From Thermoflexus hugenholtzii JAD2 (GTDB lineage: Bacteria > Chloroflexota > UBA11872 > UBA12225), in assembly GCA_945907765.1 (NCBI GenBank), contig CAMDTO010000014.1, positions 1 to 34,093 of the forward strand: DNA of 34,093 nt, written 5' to 3'. Positions 9,394-18,612 of this stretch are shown one piece after another. A program made the translations under genes and the position numbers. The notes under the pieces were generated by a model, which worked only from the letters and a program-made list of their open reading frames with translations, made no database searches and had not been told where the DNA came from. Positions within the stretch are counted from its first letter, which is position 1; the number at the start of each line of letters is the position of its first letter.

Positions 9394-9403
9394 CCAAGAG
9401 TTT

Positions 9404-11011
9404 TCAGGCGCTTGGGTCGTCAATGGTTTCCGCGCTCTCATCATCATCGTTGTCGACGATGCCGGCAACGACCGTCGCTGGTAGCGACACGGTGAACATG
9501 CTGCCGGCATTGAGACTACTCTCGACCGTGAGTGTGCCTGCGTGCGCATCGGCGATCCAGCGGGCGATTGCCAGGCCAAGCCCGCTGCCGGTCGTGTGGC
9601 GGGCGCGGTCGGCGCGGTAGAACCGCTCAAACACGTGGGGCAGGTCATCCGCCCCTATCCCGACCCCGGTATCAATCACGCTGATCTGGGCGGTCACGGT
9701 GGCCGGTACATGCGTCTGGTTGGTCCGCACGGGATAGGGCAGCGCTCGATCGGCCGAAAGCCTCGACGATCCGGATACAACTGAACGGAGGGCAAGACTG
9801 ACCGATCCGCCGTCTGGCGTGTACTTGAGCGCATTGTCAGCGAGCGCAAGGACGAGTTGTCGCAGAGAGTCCGGGTCGCCCTCAACCATCAGGTCACCGT
9901 CGCCGGTGTACGGTACGACCGACACCGTCAGGCGTCCGGCGCCGAGTGTTCGAGCCTGGAAACCGACTGACTCCACAAGGGGTCGAAGCATGACCGGGCG
10001 TCTGACGATTGAAAGGCCGGCATCGGCGCGAGCCAACGTCAGGAGGTCCGTGACAAGGCGCGACATCCGGTCCGCTTCGCTGGAGATCTGCGTCACCATC
10101 TCGCGTGTGTCTTCTTCAGTGACCCCGGCGCCACGTGCCATCAGTTGTGCATTGCCCCTGATCGTGGTGAGGGGAGTGCGGAGCTCGTGCGATGCATCCG
10201 CAACGAAGCGTCGCTGTGACTGCAGCATGGCTTCAAGGCGGGAATTGGCGCGCTGCACGGCTGCGAACGAGTCTTGCAGCCGGTCAAGCATTGCGTTAAA
10301 GGTTGTGGCGAGGCGACCAACCTCGGCAGCACTCTCGCTCACATGGTCCGAGAGTCGCCGGTTGAAGTCCTGATCGGCTCCGATTGATCCGGCCTCACGC
10401 GCAAGGTCATCAATCGGGCGGAGGGCACTTCGTGCGACGACCCAGGCGAGGATGGCACATACAATGAGGACGATCCCGCCAACGCCGACCAGGACGATCT
10501 GAAGACCACCAAGGACGAGTTCGGTCGGTCCAAGCGGGCGGGCGACCAACAGGACGCCAAGGGTGTCTCCGCGCCACACGAGTGGCGCCGCGTGGACACG
10601 CAGTTGCACCTGTTCCACCGTCACTGTTTCGAAGAACACCTCCCCACGCTGTGCGGCTGCGAGTGCGCCACGCGATACTTCAAGGGTGACCCGCCCGAGA
10701 GACGCGGATCGAACAATCGTGCCGTCAAAACCCGTGACCTGCACCACGGCACCGCCAGCGGCGATCGCATCGACATCAGGCAACTGGATCGAGAGGCCGT
10801 CTGGAGCGGCAGTCACCGTGATTGATGCGATGACGACCCGCGCGCGGTCTGCGATCGCGCGGTCCACCTCCAGGCTCAGGGATCTGTCAAGCGTAAGGTA
10901 GACCAGCGTTCCAGACAGGACGAGCCCGGTCGCGAGGAGCGCGGTGGCAACGGCTGTCAGGCGAAGACGAAGGGTTGGTCCGTACCGGGCGGGTCGTCCG
11001 GTGGTGTTCAC
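9404..11011 (-). CDS. Two-component sensor histidine kinase (HAMP, HisKA, HATPase_c)
   Basis: FVADASHELRTPLTTIRGNAQ H-box, LVLALADNALKYTPDGG N-box, DTGVGIGADDLPHVFERFYR, GSGLGLAIARWIADAH; two N-terminal TM helices and HAMP. Confidence 0.95.
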   Translation of the reverse strand: MNTTGRPARYGPTLRLRLTAVATALLATGLVLSGTLVYLTLDRSLSLEVDRAIADRARVVIASITVTAAPDGLSIQLPDVDAIAAGGAVVQVTGFDGTIVRSASLGRVTLEVSRGALAAAQRGEVFFETVTVEQVQLRVHAAPLVWRGDTLGVLLVARPLGPTELVLGGLQIVLVGVGGIVLIVCAILAWVVARSALRPIDDLAREAGSIGADQDFNRRLSDHVSESAAEVGRLATTFNAMLDRLQDSFAAVQRANSRLEAMLQSQRRFVADASHELRTPLTTIRGNAQLMARGAGVTEEDTREMVTQISSEADRMSRLVTDLLTLARADAGLSIVRRPVMLRPLVESVGFQARTLGAGRLTVSVVPYTGDGDLMVEGDPDSLRQLVLALADNALKYTPDGGSVSLALRSVVSGSSRLSADRALPYPVRTNQTHVPATVTAQISVIDTGVGIGADDLPHVFERFYRADRARHTTGSGLGLAIARWIADAHAGTLTVESSLNAGSMFTVSLPATVVAGIVDNDDDESAETIDDPSA

Positions 11012-11739
11012 GGGCTCGGTTCGCGCAGGACGTAGCCCACGCCACGCACGGTGTGGATCAGGCGTGGAAGGCGCGTGCCCCCAGAACCAGGCAGGGTTTC
11101 CAGTTTGCTGCGCAGATACCCGACGTAGACCTCGAGGACATGGGTGTCAGCATCGAAGGTGATGCCCCAGACAGCCTCCAGCAAGCGTTCACGGGTCAGC
11201 ACAATGCGGGCGTTCCGGATGAAGTAGGTCAGGAGTTCGTACTCCTTGGTGGTCAGTTGCACGTCCCGTATGCCCCGGCGCACCTCGCGTGACGCGGTGT
11301 CCACCGACAGGTCGGCAAACCGTAGGGTGCGCTCGTTATCCGGTTCACGACGGCGACGCAGGGCCCGCAGGCGCGCTGTGAGCTCCTCGATTGCGAATGG
11401 CTTGACCAGGTAGTCATCGGCGCCGGTGTCCAAACCGCGTACACGGTCGGCAACTTCGTCGCGGGCGGTAAGCAGAAGTACCGGGATCATTGTTCGCTCG
11501 CCCTTGCCCGAACGTACCCGTCGCAGGACTTCGACACCGTCGTACCCGGGAAGCATGATGTCCAGAATCACGAGATCTGGCGACAGTCGCTCAATATCCC
11601 GGTTTGCATCGGGACCATTGGACGAGGTCTCCACGTCATATCCCTCGAGCGTGAGGGCACGTCGAAGCAGGGAGGTGATATTCGCATCGTCGTCGACAAC
11701 CAGGACAACAGGACGCGCGAGTGGTGATCGTGAGGTCAT
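11008..11739 (-). CDS. OmpR/PhoB-family response regulator
   Basis: Receiver domain VVLVVDDDANITSLL...LVILDIMLPGYDG...TGADDYLVKPF plus winged helix VYVGYLRSKLE...IHTVRGVGYVLRE. ORF extends to 11787; start at MTSRSPLARP (11739) preferred. Overlaps the kinase by 4 nt. Confidence 0.95.
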   Translation of the reverse strand: MTSRSPLARPVVLVVDDDANITSLLRRALTLEGYDVETSSNGPDANRDIERLSPDLVILDIMLPGYDGVEVLRRVRSGKGERTMIPVLLLTARDEVADRVRGLDTGADDYLVKPFAIEELTARLRALRRRREPDNERTLRFADLSVDTASREVRRGIRDVQLTTKEYELLTYFIRNARIVLTRERLLEAVWGITFDADTHVLEVYVGYLRSKLETLPGSGGTRLPRLIHTVRGVGYVLREPSP

Positions 11740-12157
11740 CTTTAATGCCCGCAAACCGAGGAGGCACTGTCCCAAGACCGTCACCACCCCGATCGAGTTG
11801 CGTCAAGTAGGGACACCAATCGCCCCGGCGACTGGAGCAGTGGCCTGGCCTGAACCCGGCACGCCAATGCTACGGCACCTCGTGACTCATATGTGCGCTG
11901 GGTGCTTCCAGTGAGGTATCGACGGGTCAATTGCCCTCGACCCGAGTGTTGTGTCCCGCGACTGTCGGTAACGGACCCAGAGCCGTTTCACCAAACAACG
12001 CCCCGGGTTCTCTATCCTAGGGGGATGGATTTCGGCGTGCAAGGCGCCCGGGTCGCAGCGGCGCGGAGTGTCCGCGTCAACTCGATTGGTCCGGGCGTAC
12101 GCAAGGGATGCAGGGAGGCGGTCTCGGACCGGAATGGGACGTGGCCGAAAGGGCTGA

Positions 12158-13522
12158 ATGGACATCCAGACACTTGCCGGGCTCGTGGCGGTCATCGCCT
12201 TGGTTCTGGCTAACGGCTTCTTCGTCGCGACCGAGTTCGCGATCGTTGCAGCGCGACATAGCCGGCTTGAGCAATTGCGGAACGAGGGCGTACCGGGCGC
12301 CGGTGCAGCACTCAAGATTGTTGACCAACTCGACCAATACATCGCGGCGTGTCAGTTCGGAATTACGCTGGCGTCACTCGCCCTCGGCTGGGTCGGCGAA
12401 CCTGCGATTGCCCATATCTTTCTCGGGCTGTTCTCTGGGATGGACGGTTTAACTGCCGTTGTATCGTCACACACTCTGGCCAGTGGCATAAGTTTCGCGC
12501 TCATCACCTCGATGCATATCGTCCTGGGTGAACTGGCTCCCAAGGGCTTGGCTCTGCAGCGCCCTGAAGTGACGGCCCTTTGGGTTTCTCGCCCAATGAC
12601 GATTTTCACCGTGGTCTTCCGATGGCCAGTGGTCTTGCTCAACAGCATCGGTAACGGGATGCTTCGGTTGGCGGGTCTCAATCCCGCCTCGGGCCATGAG
12701 ATGGTCCATTCCGTCGAGGAGTTGCGCCTCCTGGTCACCGGCAGCCAGAGGGCGGGTGTCGTTGAGGCAAGCGAAGCACGGATTGTCGCACGGGCGTTCA
12801 GTTTTGCCGACATCACCGCAAACATGGTCATGACCCCGCGGACGGAAATCGACAGCATCCCGATCGAGGCTTCGCGTGCCGAAGTCATAAAGGCTGTGAT
12901 CCGGAGTGGGCATCGACGCATTCCCGTCCGGGATGGCTCGATTGACCGGGTTGCGGGGATCCTTCATGCCCACGACGTCCTGTCGGTACTCGCTAGCGGA
13001 CCTGATGCGCCGATCAATCTCCGGTCGCTCGTCCGCCCTGTCCTTGCCGTGCCTGGATCCAAGGGTATTGATGACTTGCTCGATGAGATGCGCGGTTCTC
13101 GCCAGCAGGTCGCCATCGTCCTCGATGAACACGGTGGCACCGCTGGTTTGGTGACCTTGACGGATCTTCTGGAGCCACTCGTCGGACATTTCCTGGAAGA
13201 GGCGGTTCGGCCCGGTGATGCGCCGGAACCTCCTCCACTCGCGCGTCAGGACGACGGATCCATTCTGATTGACGGACTGCTTCGCTTGCCTGAATGGGAA
13301 GAGGCGATTGGCACGATGCTGCCTGCCGGTGACCACGAAATTGCCGATACGGTTGGTGGTCTGATCATGGCGAGGCTGGAACGCATGCCGGCAGTTCTGG
13401 ACCGTGTTGAGATCGGGGGTCTCCTCCACGAGGTTGTGGCACTCGACGGACGGCGGATCGACCGCGTCCGAATCCTCAAACGGTCAACTAAGGCGGACAA
13501 GTTGCCATCGACCGCATCGTGA
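12158..13522 (+). CDS. Hemolysin C/CorC-CNNM-like protein (DUF21, CBS pair, CorC_HlyC)
   Basis: VLANGFFVATEFAIVAARHSRLEQL DUF21 N-terminus; VMTPRTEIDSIP CBS; VAIVLDEHGGTAGLVTLTDLLEPLVG; C-terminal transporter-associated domain. Confidence 0.93.
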   Translation: MDIQTLAGLVAVIALVLANGFFVATEFAIVAARHSRLEQLRNEGVPGAGAALKIVDQLDQYIAACQFGITLASLALGWVGEPAIAHIFLGLFSGMDGLTAVVSSHTLASGISFALITSMHIVLGELAPKGLALQRPEVTALWVSRPMTIFTVVFRWPVVLLNSIGNGMLRLAGLNPASGHEMVHSVEELRLLVTGSQRAGVVEASEARIVARAFSFADITANMVMTPRTEIDSIPIEASRAEVIKAVIRSGHRRIPVRDGSIDRVAGILHAHDVLSVLASGPDAPINLRSLVRPVLAVPGSKGIDDLLDEMRGSRQQVAIVLDEHGGTAGLVTLTDLLEPLVGHFLEEAVRPGDAPEPPPLARQDDGSILIDGLLRLPEWEEAIGTMLPAGDHEIADTVGGLIMARLERMPAVLDRVEIGGLLHEVVALDGRRIDRVRILKRSTKADKLPSTAS

Positions 13523-14625
13523 AATCCGAGGGTTTGCCCGGTCGCCTGGAGTACATCGTGACGGAAGTCGACCTTCCTGAATCCAGTATCGGCGTCCGGT
13601 TCAGGACTTTTACGGCAGATGACCTGCCAGCATGGGTGGGACTCCACGCCCGCATCTTGCCCGAACACGCACAGGACTTGGCGGATGTGGTCCATCGCGA
13701 AGCGACGTGGGACAGCGTGCGCTTTTGGCGGAATCGCGTCGTAGCGTGCATTCCGGGCGGCCGAGTGATTGCGGTCGGGTTCATCGAGCACCTGCACTGG
13801 CAGTTCCATCCGGACCGATATGCAGTCCGGGTAATGGTCGACCCAGACCATCGAAATATGGGGATCGGTTCGTCGCTCCACTGCTGGATCCTCGGTCAGG
13901 CGAGCGATCGAAATGCCTGGTCTCTCAGGTGTGAGGTGCAGGAACACGACGACCGCTCCGTTGGGTTTGTGACACAGCGCGGATACTTGGAAGCACAGCG
14001 CAACTGGGAGTCCCGCCTCGACGTGACTGCGTTCGACATGAACCATTTCGGGACCGCGGAAGGCCGTGTGGCCGGTGCGGGGGTCAGGTTGACAACACTC
14101 GCTCGTGAGTTGGATCGTGCTGGCGTTGCCGGGCGGGATGGTGTCCTTCGCGCGGTGCATCATGTTGATTGCGAGGGGTCAAGGGATGAACCTTCACTTG
14201 ATCCAATCACGCCCGCGCCATTCGCGAGATGGGTTTCAGAGGTCGTCGAGGCACCTGATGCGCTGCCTGACGCGTTTTTCCTGGCTGAAGACGACGGGCG
14301 CTATGTTGGCTTGTCGGCAATGATGCAGAGGCGAGCGACCCCGGGAATACTTGGTCAAGGGTTCACGGCCGTGGTGAAGTCACACCGGGGCCGAGGGGTC
14401 GCTATGGCGCTCAAGGTGCGGACGGTGGCGTATGCACGGGCGAGTGGCTACCGTGAGATCGTGACGTGGAACAACTCGCGAAACCGTCCGATGCTTCGGA
14501 TCAACGAGGCAATGGGTTTCGTGAAGCAATCTGTCTGGATTGAGTACACCTTGCAATTGCGTGAACCCGATCATGGCCAAACCGGACCGTCGGTGATCCC
14601 GGGTGCCGATGGTCCGCTCCCTTGA
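13519..14625 (+). CDS. Tandem GNAT-domain N-acetyltransferase
   Basis: Two GNAT-like halves: VMVDPDHRNMGIGSSLHCWIL and TAVVKSHRGRGVAMALKVRTVAYARASGYREIVTWNNSRNRPMLRINEAMGF. GTGA overlap with the upstream gene. Confidence 0.8.
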   Translation: MKSEGLPGRLEYIVTEVDLPESSIGVRFRTFTADDLPAWVGLHARILPEHAQDLADVVHREATWDSVRFWRNRVVACIPGGRVIAVGFIEHLHWQFHPDRYAVRVMVDPDHRNMGIGSSLHCWILGQASDRNAWSLRCEVQEHDDRSVGFVTQRGYLEAQRNWESRLDVTAFDMNHFGTAEGRVAGAGVRLTTLARELDRAGVAGRDGVLRAVHHVDCEGSRDEPSLDPITPAPFARWVSEVVEAPDALPDAFFLAEDDGRYVGLSAMMQRRATPGILGQGFTAVVKSHRGRGVAMALKVRTVAYARASGYREIVTWNNSRNRPMLRINEAMGFVKQSVWIEYTLQLREPDHGQTGPSVIPGADGPLP

Positions 14626-14870
14626 CCATTGACCCGGGACCCGAACCCGTTCACGAGGCGGACCGCCAACGGGCGCGAATGGACCGCCGGCTTGCCGTCG
14701 GCGGGTTCTCAATCCTGATTGGCGTCGGTGGCTTGATCCTGTTGGTGATGTATGGCGGTATCGCAGCCGTCGTGAGCGGGGTGATCATCCTTGGGGGTGC
14801 ACTTGTCCTTTCGGGTCTCTGGTTCCTGCTGTCACTCATGGAGTGGTGGGCAAATCGGCCAAGTCCGTGA
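14622..14870 (+). CDS. Small two-TM membrane protein of unknown function
   Basis: 82 aa, TTG start overlapping the GNAT stop; GGFSILIGVGGLILLVMYGGIAAVVSGVIILGGALVLSGLWFLLSL. Confidence 0.55.
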   Translation: MTIDPGPEPVHEADRQRARMDRRLAVGGFSILIGVGGLILLVMYGGIAAVVSGVIILGGALVLSGLWFLLSLMEWWANRPSP

Positions 14871-14890
14871 GTCTCCGCCAGCCCGGGAAA

Positions 14891-15973
14891 TCAACTGCGA
14901 GCAAGAAGCCCACGGATTTCGTTCGCTGGGCCATCACCTGCGAGGGTGCGCAGGACGACTGTACGGAGGGACGTCCGTCTTGTCTCGAGTGCTCCCCACC
15001 CGACCGTGCGTTCTGTTGACGCTTCACCGACTTCAACGATCCGCAATTGTGTGGCGGCGATCGCAGCGATCATAAGTGCATGGGCGTCCACTTCATTGAT
15101 CCGCGACGCCAAGTCACCGCCGTGTATATCAACCAGATGTCGCGCAAACTGTGTCACGGATGCGGGTGTGAGTGCGGTACGGAACTTTCCGCGCGGGACG
15201 CCGGATTGAACCGATATTGCATATTGCGCGAAACGGCGCCCCGGCCAGTCGTAGCCAATCGTCCCTAAGTCGATTAACGTGAGGCTGGGATCAAGGTCAC
15301 CTACGACGACATTTGATGCGTGGTAGTCAAGTGGACCCACAGTCAATGGTGCGCCCAGAGCTGTCTTGAAAACCCGGGCCATGACCGTATGCCATTGCTC
15401 AGTAACCTCGATGGAGAACAACCAGGCGAGCCCGTCGACCGCATGGATTGCCCATGGTTCGAAGAGCTCCAAAGCCATAGCCCTCGCCGCCGCGGGGACG
15501 CCCCGTTGGGTGACTTGTGCGAATGCCCGTTCAATCTGGCCAACCGCATTTGAAAGTCGAAGGCCAGTATCGTCAATTTCCTGATCATCACATTCGCCGA
15601 GGAACGCGTCGAGCGTTCGTGTCCCAACCCATTCAGTCGCTAGCCATGCCGGGTCTTCACTCGTCAGGTCTGTTGCGATCACGAACGGAACGGGACACGC
15701 GGCGTTTGCAAGGAACCGCAGGGTTGCGACTTCGCGGACTAGAGGTGCCGACGGATTGCCAAACTTGACAGCGAACGACGATCTGGTCGCGGTTTCGACC
15801 TGAATGACCCGTCCTGACACACGCCGCATTCCCGAGATCGGCGCGTTGGCATGTGCCTCGATTGCCACCGAGATGGCATCCCAATGGCCATGCAAGTCTG
15901 GTACATGTGTGGAGATCGAAGTAAGCGACCGTGCTAGGTCCCATTCTCCGGCGTCTGGTCGTGGGAGGGTCAC
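14891..15973 (-). CDS. Phosphotransferase / aminoglycoside-phosphotransferase-fold kinase, substrate unknown
   Basis: SFAVKFG (Lys), REVATLRFL (Glu), GPLDYHASNVVV (catalytic loop), LTLIDLGTIGYDWPGRR (metal Asp). 12 nt downstream of ribH. Confidence 0.75.
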   Translation of the reverse strand: MTLPRPDAGEWDLARSLTSISTHVPDLHGHWDAISVAIEAHANAPISGMRRVSGRVIQVETATRSSFAVKFGNPSAPLVREVATLRFLANAACPVPFVIATDLTSEDPAWLATEWVGTRTLDAFLGECDDQEIDDTGLRLSNAVGQIERAFAQVTQRGVPAAARAMALELFEPWAIHAVDGLAWLFSIEVTEQWHTVMARVFKTALGAPLTVGPLDYHASNVVVGDLDPSLTLIDLGTIGYDWPGRRFAQYAISVQSGVPRGKFRTALTPASVTQFARHLVDIHGGDLASRINEVDAHALMIAAIAATQLRIVEVGEASTERTVGWGALETRRTSLRTVVLRTLAGDGPANEIRGLLARS

Positions 15974-15985
15974 TGTGGTCTGTGG

Positions 15986-16477
15986 TTAGGTCAGTGACGG
16001 GCGGGAGGGTGGGAGGTGGTTCATCAGGTCTGCCATTTCGATCGCGGTGACCGCAGCCTCGTACCCCTTGTTGCCAGACTTGGCGCCAGACCGGTCCATT
16101 GCTTGGTCGAGTGTCTCGGTCGTGATGATCCCGAAAATCACTGGAACTCCAGTGTCGATCGACGCACGTGCGACGCCGGCCGCAGCTTGCCCCGCAACAT
16201 AGTCGTAGTGCGAAGTCGCCCCGCGGATCACCGCACCCAGGCAGACCACGGCAGCGTAGTTCCCGGAACTGGCAAGTCGACGCGCAACAACGGGGATTTC
16301 AAAGGATCCTGGCACCCAAGCAACGTCGATCCTTGCCTCATCAACGCCATGGCGGACGAAGGCGTGAAGGGCACCAGCAAGGAGCTCCTTGGTGAAGAAC
16401 TCGTTGAACCGGGCCACGACTACCGCGTAGCGCTGTCCCTCGGAGGCGATCACCCGGCCCTCAAATGTCTGCCCCAT
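15986..16477 (-). CDS. ribH: 6,7-dimethyl-8-ribityllumazine synthase
   Basis: [66 protein letters not shown]. Confidence 0.97.
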   Translation of the reverse strand: MGQTFEGRVIASEGQRYAVVVARFNEFFTKELLAGALHAFVRHGVDEARIDVAWVPGSFEIPVVARRLASSGNYAAVVCLGAVIRGATSHYDYVAGQAAAGVARASIDTGVPVIFGIITTETLDQAMDRSGAKSGNKGYEAAVTAIEMADLMNHLPPSRPSLT

Positions 16478-16609
16478 GATGCTCGTGTCCCTCCGCGGTC
16501 CTGATGAATTGTCCCAAATGAATGATGTCGCTTGCTAGAGGCGCCACACGTACGGTGGGTTTGCCTCAGGTAGCCCAGTGATAAAAGTGTCGGCGAAGCG
16601 CTCGGCAAC

Positions 16610-17839
16610 CTAACCGGCGGTCGTCGCATCCGGAAATGAAAATGTGGCTAGATGGCCCATACGATCTCGCTTGGTCTCGAGATACCGGATATTGTGTGGA
16701 TTGGCATGCACCGGAATTGGAAGTTGGTCGGTCACTTTCAGGCCGTAGCCCTCGATCGCAACGAGCTTCTTGGGATTGTTTGTCATGAGAACCATCTGCG
16801 AGACACCGAGGTCCGCAAGTATTTGCGCTCCAATTCCGTAGTCCCGCTTGTCTTCAGGAAACCCGAGGCGCAGGTTTGCATCGATCGTGTCGGCACCTTG
16901 ATCCTGCAAGACATACGCTCGAAGCTTGTTGTGAAGGCCAATCCCACGGCCCTCCTGGTGCAGGTAGACGACGACTCCGGTGCCCGCCGTTTCAATCCGC
17001 TCCATCGCCCACTGAAATTGCTGTCCACAGTCGCAACGCAAACTGCCGAACGTGTCTCCAGTGAGGCACTTCGAATGCATCCGCACCAGGACAGGTTCCT
17101 TCGCGTTCCGAAGGTCTCCCTTGACCAGGGCGACGTGCTCCTCTCCGGTAATCGTGTCCAGGTACGCATGGGCAATGAAGTCGCCTGACGCCGTCGGCAT
17201 CGGGACTTCCACAACCTTGCGAACGAGTTGCTCGTGGTGACGTCGGTATGCGATCAGGTCGGCAACCGAAATGATCGGAATGTCGTGCCGTTCACTGAAT
17301 TGTTCAAGGCTTGGCATCCGCGCCATGGTTCCATCGGCATCCATGATATCGCAGATGACGGCGGCCGGTGCCAGTCCCGCAAGGTTGGCGAGATCTACCG
17401 AGGCCTCGGTCTGACCTGCACGAACGAGCACGCCGCCTTCACGGGCGCGCAACGGGAAGATGTGCCCAGGCCGTGCAAGATCTTCGGGCCGTGTCGCCGG
17501 ATCGATCGCCGTACGGATCGTGTGCGCGCGGTCCTTCGCTGAAATCCCGGTTGTGACCCCGCGTCTCGCCTCGATTGACACGGTGAATGCAGTGCCCATC
17601 GATGAGGTGTTCTCGGACACCATCATCGGTATCCGGAGATCATCAAGACGCGCGCCACTCATGGGAAGGCAGATGAGCCCTCGCCCGTGGGTGGCCATGA
17701 AGTTGATCGCTTCTGGCGTCACCAATTCGGCAGGGATGCACAGGTCGCCCTCATTCTCGCGGTCCTCATCATCGACGATGATGACGAACGAACCCGCCTT
17801 GAATCGTGCGATCGCGTCCTCAATCGATGCAAGTGGCAT
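16610..17839 (-). CDS. ribBA: Bifunctional 3,4-dihydroxy-2-butanone-4-phosphate synthase / GTP cyclohydrolase II
   Basis: FVIIVDDEDRENEGDLCIPAE; HSKCLTGDTFGSLRCDCGQQ zinc site; YLHQEGRGIGLHNKLRAY. Start at MPLASIEDAI rather than the ORF start at 17896. Confidence 0.97.
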   Translation of the reverse strand: MPLASIEDAIARFKAGSFVIIVDDEDRENEGDLCIPAELVTPEAINFMATHGRGLICLPMSGARLDDLRIPMMVSENTSSMGTAFTVSIEARRGVTTGISAKDRAHTIRTAIDPATRPEDLARPGHIFPLRAREGGVLVRAGQTEASVDLANLAGLAPAAVICDIMDADGTMARMPSLEQFSERHDIPIISVADLIAYRRHHEQLVRKVVEVPMPTASGDFIAHAYLDTITGEEHVALVKGDLRNAKEPVLVRMHSKCLTGDTFGSLRCDCGQQFQWAMERIETAGTGVVVYLHQEGRGIGLHNKLRAYVLQDQGADTIDANLRLGFPEDKRDYGIGAQILADLGVSQMVLMTNNPKKLVAIEGYGLKVTDQLPIPVHANPHNIRYLETKRDRMGHLATFSFPDATTAG

Positions 17840-17879
17840 CGCGTGAACCTCTACTTTCCAATGATGTGATGACGTCCGG

Positions 17880-17897
17880 GGTGCCCAGCAGAGCACC
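17880..17897 (-). other. Hairpin in the ribE-ribBA intergenic spacer
   Basis: Minus-strand RNA GGUGCUC-UGCU-GGGCACC: 7-bp stem (one G-U) and tetraloop, about 41 nt upstream of the ribBA start. Confidence 0.4.
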
Positions 17898-17975
17898 GTT
17901 GCGAGGGGGTTTGTCGTTAGTGAAGCCCTGCCGACGCTTACTCCGGTCCTGTGGGTCGAGATACGTGCGGCAAGT

Positions 17976-18596
17976 CTAGGCGGTACTGCCTACGACTGAG
18001 GGAGGCAGCGCGGCTTCGACTGCCCGGGCAACATACTTCGCAAGGATGTCCGCTTCGAGGTTTACCGTCGCGCCAACCGGCCGTTGTGACAGAAGTGTCA
18101 CGTCCAATGTATGCGGGATAAGCCACACATCGAACCAGTCAGCGCCGACATTCACGACAGTGAGACTGACGCCATCGACTGAGATCGATCCCTTGGGGAC
18201 CAGGTAGCGGACAATTTCGGGGGGGGCGGTAAATGACTGCACGACCGCGTCGCCTTCGGTCCGACGGTCACGGATCGTGCCCGTTCCGTCCACATGCCCC
18301 TGCATGAAGTGGCCGCCAAAGCGTCCGCTAACCGCGAGGGCGCGTTCGAGGTGAAGCCGGTCCCCAACCCCGAGGTCACCAAGGTTGGTGCGCCTGAGCG
18401 TCTCGAGTGTCGCCTCAACGGCAAACGTCCGCTCGTCGCGCGTGACAACCGTCAGGCATGCGCCGTTCATGGCAATGCTGTCGCCGACGCGCGTGCCTTC
18501 AAGTGCAATCGTGGCCTCAATGGTCAGACGCGCACCATCGGGCGTCACCGAAATCTGGCGTACCGTGCCCGTCTCTTCAACGATGCCCGTGAACAT
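17976..18596 (-). CDS. ribE: Riboflavin synthase
   Basis: MFTGIVEETGTVR start, MNGACLTVV, GGHFMQGHVDGTG, KGSISVDGVSLTVV: two lumazine-binding repeats. Confidence 0.96.
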   Translation of the reverse strand: MFTGIVEETGTVRQISVTPDGARLTIEATIALEGTRVGDSIAMNGACLTVVTRDERTFAVEATLETLRRTNLGDLGVGDRLHLERALAVSGRFGGHFMQGHVDGTGTIRDRRTEGDAVVQSFTAPPEIVRYLVPKGSISVDGVSLTVVNVGADWFDVWLIPHTLDVTLLSQRPVGATVNLEADILAKYVARAVEAALPPSVVGSTA

Positions 18597-18612
18597 CCGG
18601 GGAACCTTCCCT

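Noticed and set aside
17896-17976. Possible FMN riboswitch upstream of ribBA
   Set aside because: The conserved RFN blocks are not visible; only a simple hairpin was found.
18219-18226. Run of eight G residues inside ribE as a potential phase-variation tract
   Set aside because: The reading frame is intact, encoding a normal APPE segment; a single G8 run in GC-rich DNA is weak evidence.
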